A program made the position numbers and the translations under genes. Shown one piece after another: positions 59,901 through 64,000 of a DNA stretch of 64,000 bases (positions are counted from its first letter, which is position 1; every line of letters starts with the position of its first letter). The notes beneath the pieces are model-generated. The model made no database searches. It was given only the letters and a program-made list of their open reading frames with translations, and had not been told where the DNA came from. Source of the DNA: Planctomycetaceae bacterium (GTDB lineage Bacteria > Planctomycetota > Phycisphaerae > Tepidisphaerales > Tepidisphaeraceae); NCBI GenBank assembly GCA_027487775.1, contig JAIYCY010000021.1:124001-188000 (forward strand), read 5' to 3'.

Positions 59901-60140
59901 GTTGAACGCGGTCACCGTGTCACCAGCACTCGGTCCGGAGATCGTGTCTGGAAAGAAATTCAGGATCGCCGAACTTCCGCCCACAGGGAGCACGGCCCCC
60001 TGCCAGTTCGCAGTGTCCGTCCAATCGAGCGTCCCAGCTGTCGATCCCGTCCAAGTCTGACCACCCGCCACGGCAGTCATCGAAAGGCCGCAGCACGCAC
60101 TCAGCAACAACGCCCGCCTAACACGCATATTCTTCTTCAT
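56952..60140 (-). CDS. Large beta-repeat protein with ~165-residue tandem units, dockerin-like repeats and PEP-CTERM
   Basis: 1,062 residues from ATG 60140 (GGAGGAAACG upstream). Signal peptide [20 protein letters not shown]. The N-terminal part has [20 protein letters not shown], common at the start of beta-repeat proteins. Then at least four tandem units of ~165 residues recur, each with 'FSGNV(N/D)V', 'LGxNxILGxNG', 'QxVxVxxGAxxxFN', 'QNFVLNG' and 'GSGxLTKxGLAPLY' elements. Two dockerin-like repeats follow ([40 protein letters not shown]), then [10 protein letters not shown] plus RRSR (PEP-CTERM). It is the first gene of the long minus-strand run and is driven by the operator-bearing promoter at 60261-60297. 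A structural surface role is inferred. Confidence 0.87.
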   Translation of the reverse strand: MKKNMRVRRALLLSACCGLSMTAVAGGQTWTGSTAGTLDWTDTANWQGAVLPVGGSSAILNFFPDTISGPSAGDTVTAFNNLSDPFVLNVLNLNGTTIGSGTAATIVIANDRTGPNSAIGNGLQFEGASAAINFAPGYGTGAGTTYRITAPMRFQSDTTLTFSNTGGNLLLNNIFDGAGRLTVVNNAANRTVQFNGDQTLPGTFNPFYTGHVNVNKGVIELGKRSNIFGTNAGNTQTVRIANGAQVWINYNDAAYTQPQHFVLNGAASAANGAVGTAALRITGLSFGNGAVGGLAVASDSTLSLTHQIIGVGNPTARSVNVNQPVVGSGRLSLEGNSLLVMTKTSPAAGVTWDGVAYPMFSGNVDVPSGMGLQLNNQNHILGTNGGSSAIGGQTVNVAAGGSIIFNDGNGAYQSFQNFVLNGGGGYRTFANMELINVNSFGSGSGHQLGRLVLAAGDSTVNLSRNGAANAFNGLNVVGSIVGSGNLVKSGLAPLYFSAVSAPITVDGVSYSAFSGDITVNAGWLQLGRNSGILGPNGTNAAPGTQGVIVNSGATARLQPQNAAYVNNQVFVINGTGYTQTIGTTTTSYAALQLEDVNGFGGNGYAIGGLVVASNSTIALNRNAAAGAVSGLTLNGVIAGSGTLTKNGLAPLYINKTSTPLTIAGVSHGAFSGNVNVNAGTLQLGAANHILGENGTTAAPGVQAVTVANGASVVFNNNNAAYIANQNFVIAGPGYTQTIGAVTTTFATLQVNNINFGDHQIAGLGVSSDATLQATQNGAVDNPGRGLRINGGLAGVATLTKAGDAPVYLKSAAAPLGSLGAFSGLVSASAGKVVVDHADALGTGGLSIGNGSVVLTTGLPEAVSVSQVIFTGSGQLELNNNGLVIDYSSTSPLAGVRTAIINARNGGTWDGPGLTSSVVAASPTGLGIGYAEASELTSVPSIFGTVDASAVLVRPTLLGDTNLDGSVGFPDLLALARNYSGSTDQWSRGDFDYNGTVGFADLLALARNYGTSLSAAGAFVLNPNADFAADWALALSMVPEPATLALVSGISVLALRRSRSNRV

Positions 60141-60260
60141 CGTTTCCTCCGCAGATCGAACAGGGGTGAATCTCCATGCACTTCGCGTTCGCGGACATTC
60201 GGTGAGAGCCCTCCATAGCCACCGAACCCGCCTCTGCGAGCGTGCGAAGCTCCTCTTGCT

Positions 60261-60316
60261 TCTACGTAGAGAATAGATCAAACGACCGTCTTGTCAATCT
60301 TTTCTTCGTAGTAATT
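60261..60316 (-). promoter_or_regulatory. Strong promoter with palindromic operator for the long GH operon
   Basis: Minus strand: TTGACA (60292-60297), 16-base spacer, TATTCT (60270-60275), immediately followed by the perfect palindrome TCTACGTAGA (60261-60270), which shares one base with the -10 box. A second half-like element TACTACGAAG lies just upstream of the -35 (about 60304-60313). It stands ~120 bases before the ATG at 60140. The geometry is close to the two TATACTACGTAGTA promoters at 18571 and 40020. Confidence 0.75.
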
Positions 60317-60325
60317 CACGACCGC

Positions 60326-62707
60326 TTACCGGACCATCAGCCCGATCCGGTCCAGATAGACCGTCCCACGAACAGGCTTCGAAGAACTGAGCACAAACCA
60401 AATGCAATAAGACGAACCCACCGCATCCATGTGCTTCGGGTTCGTCATCATCACCTGCTGAGTCTTCCAGGTCTCCAAATCCTTCAGCGGTACACTCCCC
60501 AAGACCATCCACCAATTCGCTGGACTCTGTAGCACAACCTGCACAGAGGCGTTGGGATCCTCCGATTCGATGTCCCGGGCATGCAGATCAAACGTCACGC
60601 CCCGGATGTTCGACCGATCAAGCTTCTCCTTGCCCGGAAATCCGTTGACGATCAGAAGCGCTCGCTGCTTCTTCGCTTCCGACGGCACCACACCCTCCTC
60701 CGGCAAATCGATCCGCGCCACCGCCTTGTTCGCGCGAACCGTCTCGTCTGCATGAAGCGAGAACTCCGAGGTGAACGTCTTCTTGTCCGTCAGGGGAACG
60801 TCACGAAAGTCCCAGAAAATCACCGGACGAGGCTCCGACGCCTTCACAGGGATCCTCCGCTCAATCGTCGAATCTCCACTTGTCGCGCGGATCGTCACCT
60901 CACCCGGAGCACCCGCGGTCAGCGTGAAACGTCCCAGCGACTCCGACAACCTCGCCTCAACACGATCAAAACGGACCCCCTCCCCCTCCAATCGCGCCCC
61001 CGGCAACGACACCGGAAACGGCTGATCCGTACCCGGAAGAACCGCCTGCACCCAACCGGTCACACGATCCCCCACATAAATCTCCTCAGGCATCACGATC
61101 CGCAACTCAGGCTTCAAGCCCTCCACAGACGCCAAGGGCTCGTTGACAACGCCAGACGTGACATGCTTCCCTCGCAACGGAATCCGAACATGACTCACCG
61201 AAAACGGCGCGAGCTTCACGTCAAATCGCGACCCAACATCAATCTCCCTCACCTGAGGACGATTGCTCCACTGCGGCAAACTCACCAGCGGATCCCAAAA
61301 ATAGTTCGCACTCGTCAGCGACACCATCTCACCCCGAGCCCCCACGTCAATCCCCGAAAGATTGAGCGACACCTTCGCTTCGCGATCTTCGTCGGGATTG
61401 ATCAGCATCACATACACCGCATCCTCATCACGCGATGTCAGCGAATAAACGGCCGAACCGGACACATCAGACGTCACGTCCGACTTCAGCAACCGATCTC
61501 CCGTGAAGTTGTTCCACAACCACATCGCGTAATAACCCGCCTTGCGCGTGAACTTGTCTCCGTCACTAAAGATCAACGCGTGGCCACTCGTCATTCCACG
61601 ACTGTGGGTAAAGACGTCCCACTGCGTCGCAAAGTCCACGCCGTTGCGAGCCATCTCCGCCAGCGCTAGCGAATGCCATAGCCCACTGAAAAGGTCGGAT
61701 GCATTGAGCCCGCCCGCGAGATTCCATTCGGTGTAGGAGATCTCGATCTCCTTTTCACGCTCAGGCTGAAACTCCCGGATCCACTCTCGACGCAAGGCAA
61801 CCTCACGCGCAATCGTCCGCGGAAGACTCGACAAGTTCTCCTGAGGCGTGTTGGCGGTACTCCCCGGGTAGGTGTGGATGGCTACGAAATCCACATTCGT
61901 GCCGCCGTGCTCGACCATTTCCTTCGCGAACGCACAACCACCGATTTTGATACTCGGATCAACCTCACGCATCGCTGAAGCAATGCTGTTGTAGCGTTGC
62001 ACATAATCCGCCGCGGTGATTCGCGAGCCGTCTGGCAGGAAATGGCCGGGCTCCCAACTCCCGTCCAACTCGTTGCCGATCTCCCAGATGCTGGCCTTGT
62101 ACTGCGGATTCGTTTGGTTCGCCCATTTCACCCACTCGGCCGCGTCGATCGGACGACCGGTTCCCGCATTCAGGCATGGCATCGACTCGGCACCGGGGAT
62201 GGTCGTGATCCAGTCATGAAGCGTCTTCACATCGACGTTGCCGTGATAGCCCGTGCTGGGCGTGCGGGCGTTGGTGGCACTGAAGCCGGGCTTATAGTCG
62301 GAATAGTCGACCGCCGGGTATCCGTCCGGGCCGACCCTGGTCGGATCGACCTTGCCGTTCTCGTCTCGAACTCCATTCCCATTCCAATAGACTGCGTTGC
62401 TCCACGACCCGCCAGGAATCCGAATGTAGCCGGGCCTCAAATCCTCGATCCACTGTCGAAGCATCGAATTGCGAAAGTGTTCGACATCGTTCCAAAGCGC
62501 AACATTCGTCCCACCGAGCCGTCGCGGTGAAAAACGACGCAACTCGGTCGAGGCATCGACGCTTACCGTGAATCCCAGCGGCGAGAAGTCCTGTCCGCCA
62601 GCGTTCGCCTGAGAAGACGATGCCGTTTGTGAGTACGCCATCGATGCCAAAACAAAAGTGCCAGTCGTAGCGGTGGCGAGTTGCAAGAACATCCGTGTTT
62701 TGCGCAT
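60326..62707 (-). CDS. Secreted GH51-like (clan GH-A) glycosidase with additional beta-domains
   Basis: 793 residues from ATG 62707 (GGGAG upstream). Signal peptide MRKTRMFLQLATATTGTFVL cleaved near AYSQT. The barrel (~50-430) carries YIRIPGGSWSNAVYW, WEIGNELDGSWEPGH with the probable acid/base Glu, FVAIHTYPG, and ISYTEWNLAGGLNASDL with the probable nucleophile Glu, followed by a sandwich that ends APFSVSHVRIPLRG. This is the pattern of alpha-L-arabinofuranosidases and related GH51 endoglucanases. Residues ~540-640 (ASVEGLKPELRIVMPEEIYV) and ~650-790 look like Ig-like and carbohydrate-binding sandwiches (RGVTFDLHARDIESEDPNAS). The family is tentative: GH39 or GH30-like barrels share these motifs. 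It precedes the palindromic promoter and may be read in a separate transcript. Confidence 0.7.
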   Translation of the reverse strand: MRKTRMFLQLATATTGTFVLASMAYSQTASSSQANAGGQDFSPLGFTVSVDASTELRRFSPRRLGGTNVALWNDVEHFRNSMLRQWIEDLRPGYIRIPGGSWSNAVYWNGNGVRDENGKVDPTRVGPDGYPAVDYSDYKPGFSATNARTPSTGYHGNVDVKTLHDWITTIPGAESMPCLNAGTGRPIDAAEWVKWANQTNPQYKASIWEIGNELDGSWEPGHFLPDGSRITAADYVQRYNSIASAMREVDPSIKIGGCAFAKEMVEHGGTNVDFVAIHTYPGSTANTPQENLSSLPRTIAREVALRREWIREFQPEREKEIEISYTEWNLAGGLNASDLFSGLWHSLALAEMARNGVDFATQWDVFTHSRGMTSGHALIFSDGDKFTRKAGYYAMWLWNNFTGDRLLKSDVTSDVSGSAVYSLTSRDEDAVYVMLINPDEDREAKVSLNLSGIDVGARGEMVSLTSANYFWDPLVSLPQWSNRPQVREIDVGSRFDVKLAPFSVSHVRIPLRGKHVTSGVVNEPLASVEGLKPELRIVMPEEIYVGDRVTGWVQAVLPGTDQPFPVSLPGARLEGEGVRFDRVEARLSESLGRFTLTAGAPGEVTIRATSGDSTIERRIPVKASEPRPVIFWDFRDVPLTDKKTFTSEFSLHADETVRANKAVARIDLPEEGVVPSEAKKQRALLIVNGFPGKEKLDRSNIRGVTFDLHARDIESEDPNASVQVVLQSPANWWMVLGSVPLKDLETWKTQQVMMTNPKHMDAVGSSYCIWFVLSSSKPVRGTVYLDRIGLMVR

Positions 62708-62791
62708 GGTGATGACTCCCGTTCGAATCGTGTAAAGCAAGGGGTAAATCCAGCAAGCCTAGAAACAAAATGAGACCAGAAACCAAACCCG

Positions 62792-62819
62792 GAGCCGGCC
62801 GACCGAGATCGGCCGGCTC
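62792..62819 (-). terminator. Strong GC-rich hairpin, probable terminator
   Basis: Perfect 11-base stem GAGCCGGCCGA / TCGGCCGGCTC with the loop CCGAGA. Read on the minus strand it is followed by GGGTTTGGTTTC. It sits between the end of the beta-repeat gene (62908) and the start of the GH51-like gene (62707), where it would separate the two transcripts. Confidence 0.65.
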
Positions 62820-62907
62820 GCGAGGAGTTGAACTGAGCCTGACATGCGGAGGAGGAGGAGACGCCAGGACTCAGATACCGACAGCCGGCATGCATTGACG
62901 CAGCTTC

Positions 62908-64000
62908 TTAGGTGCCCGATGGACTGCGACGACGCAGCAGCACGCCAAAGGCAGCGATCACGCTTGCAGCCAAACCCGGCTCGGGAATCGCCAGAATCCC
63001 CGTTCCCGTAAAGACCGCATCCTGAATCGTCGCGCCGGAACCGATCGCACCGAAAGAGCCGGCGGTATACGTGATCCCGTTCAACGAGACGCTGCTCAAC
63101 AGATCAGTGCCCACAAAGTTCAGGCTCACCGAACCCGGCGCCATTCCCGACGGAATCGTCAGCGTGCCAAGCGCGTCATCGAAGTAATCCTTCAACGTCC
63201 CCCCCGTCAGCACCAACCTCGAACCGGATGAGAGCGTCACGCTTCCCGTGCCGAGTGCGTCATCCGCGGCCACCTGAAGACGACCTGTCAAGACCGTGAT
63301 CATCCCCGAGTACGCAGGATAACCGCCCACCGCCGCCGATGGTGCGTTCAGGTAGGTCGTGCCCGTGTTCGTGCCGATCGTGGTGGCAGTGAGCGTCAGG
63401 TTGCCCGTGCCCGCGAGTGCGCCGTTGACCTGCAGGCCGCGCGTGTCGACTGCGGCACTGTTTCTGTTCACGCTCACGGTCGCATTCCCTGTCAACACCA
63501 ACGCGCCGATCATGGCATTGTTGAAGTTCAGACTCAGCGCCTGCAGCGCGGCATTCCCGCTGCCGGAGGTGCCCGCGCCGGCGATCAAGAAGTTCTGCGG
63601 AACGCGGAACGCCCCGTTGTTGTGATCGAAAATCACCGCCGCACCACTGCTCACCGTGACCGCCTGCGTTCCCGAGGTGTTCAGGCCCAGTGGCTCGTGC
63701 ACGTTGCCCAGGCGAAGAACGCCCGCCAACACCGACACGTCGCCGGTGTATCGGTTATAGGTGCTCCCGTTCCAGGTCACCGAAGCGGGCGATGTGTTAT
63801 TCAGGCGCAGTGTTCCGTTGCCTCGCTTGGTGAGGTTGCCCGTGCCGACAAGCACGCCGTTGCTTTGGCCGGTCGCGTTCAACAACTGAACCGTGCCGGC
63901 GTTGACCGTGATCGCAGAATCGCTCGCCATCGCAACCCCACCGATCGAACTGGTCTGGCTCACGTCGCCGCTGTAGAAAAATGCGCCCGACGATTCCGAG
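62908..64000 (-). CDS. Beta-repeat PEP-CTERM protein, C-terminal part (runs off the right edge)
   Basis: About 363 residues are visible; the frame is open through the right edge, so the N-terminus is missing. One unit of the same ~165-residue repeat seen in 56952-60140 is recognisable: YTGDVSVLAGVLRLGN, QAVTVSSGAAVIFDHNNGAF, PQNFLIAGAG and NGALAGTGNLTL. After a beta-rich stretch (LSSGSRLVLTGGTLKDYFDD) the protein ends IPEPGLAASVIAAFGVLLRR, a PEP-CTERM tail. No dockerin-like repeat is present, in contrast to its relatives in this window. It is likely another surface beta-solenoid upstream of the GH51-like gene, separated by a hairpin. Confidence 0.8.
   Translation of the reverse strand, partial: SESSGAFFYSGDVSQTSSIGGVAMASDSAITVNAGTVQLLNATGQSNGVLVGTGNLTKRGNGTLRLNNTSPASVTWNGSTYNRYTGDVSVLAGVLRLGNVHEPLGLNTSGTQAVTVSSGAAVIFDHNNGAFRVPQNFLIAGAGTSGSGNAALQALSLNFNNAMIGALVLTGNATVSVNRNSAAVDTRGLQVNGALAGTGNLTLTATTIGTNTGTTYLNAPSAAVGGYPAYSGMITVLTGRLQVAADDALGTGSVTLSSGSRLVLTGGTLKDYFDDALGTLTIPSGMAPGSVSLNFVGTDLLSSVSLNGITYTAGSFGAIGSGATIQDAVFTGTGILAIPEPGLAASVIAAFGVLLRRRSPSGT

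Noticed and set aside
25093-64000. SusC/SusD pair, ABC sugar importer, cohesin or exosortase genes
   Set aside because: I looked for these expected partners and see none; the only transporter is the kelch/symporter fusion.

Overview
The window reads as a chromosomal stretch of a Planctomycetota bacterium, most likely of the Phycisphaerae type. That assignment is an inference from several signs together: LEPR-XLL-like N-termini on secreted proteins, PEP-CTERM tails with a VPEP/APEP/IPEP motif and an Arg cluster, type-I dockerin-like repeats without any visible cohesin, autotransporter-associated beta-strand repeats, a prepilin-like H-X9-DG protein, a XylR-type LacI/AraC chimera, and moderately high GC. 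There are no rRNA or tRNA genes, CRISPR arrays or transposases that I can support.

Layout. 1-11843 (-) is the N-terminal ~3,950 residues of a giant surface protein that runs off the left edge. 12468-15792 holds a small unknown protein, an OmpR-type regulator whose receiver has lost its phospho-acceptor, and a small PEP-CTERM protein. A truncated GH95 remnant (15793-16102) abuts the stop codon of that last gene and is followed by a GH74 enzyme (16206-18476, -). 18926-21578 (+) is a tightly overlapping three-gene operon: GDP-mannose 3,5-epimerase, an atypical GHMP kinase-like protein and a tandem nucleotidyltransferase. An AraC regulator (-) and a GH86-like glycosidase (+) diverge at 22.5-24.9 kb. 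25093-34852 (-) is a four-gene run: beta-repeat/dockerin/PEP-CTERM protein, GH16 fused to beta-repeats/dockerin/PEP-CTERM, GH16 with a nested discoidin insert, and an FAD-dependent oxidoreductase. 35062-37345 (+) carries the XylR-type regulator and a GH43-like propeller, followed by a convergent kelch/Na+-symporter fusion. 40118-42330 contains a decayed SDR, a second GH43-like propeller and a broken third propeller. 42352-60140 (-) is one long co-directional run, transcribed from right to left: beta-repeat PEP-CTERM protein, prepilin-like protein, GH31 alpha-xylosidase, GH74, GH16 with discoidin insert, secreted GH29, unknown propeller protein, GH95-like, cytoplasmic GH29. A GH51-like enzyme and another (partial) beta-repeat PEP-CTERM protein close the window.

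How it fits together. GH74 (endo-xyloglucanase) x2, a YicI-like alpha-xylosidase, and GH29/GH95-type alpha-L-fucosidases are the enzyme set expected for a fucosylated xyloglucan-like plant or algal glycan. The GH16, GH86-like and GH43-like enzymes suggest a wider, possibly galactan-containing substrate. The symporter would import the products. Secreted members carry dockerin-like and PEP-CTERM tails, pointing to surface retention.

The most striking regulatory signal is a palindrome, TACTACGTAGTA (or TCTACGTAGA). It overlaps the -10 box of three separate promoters in this window: upstream of GH74-A, between the symporter and the SDR/GH43 genes, and upstream of the long GH operon. That defines a candidate local regulon whose repressor is not obviously encoded here.
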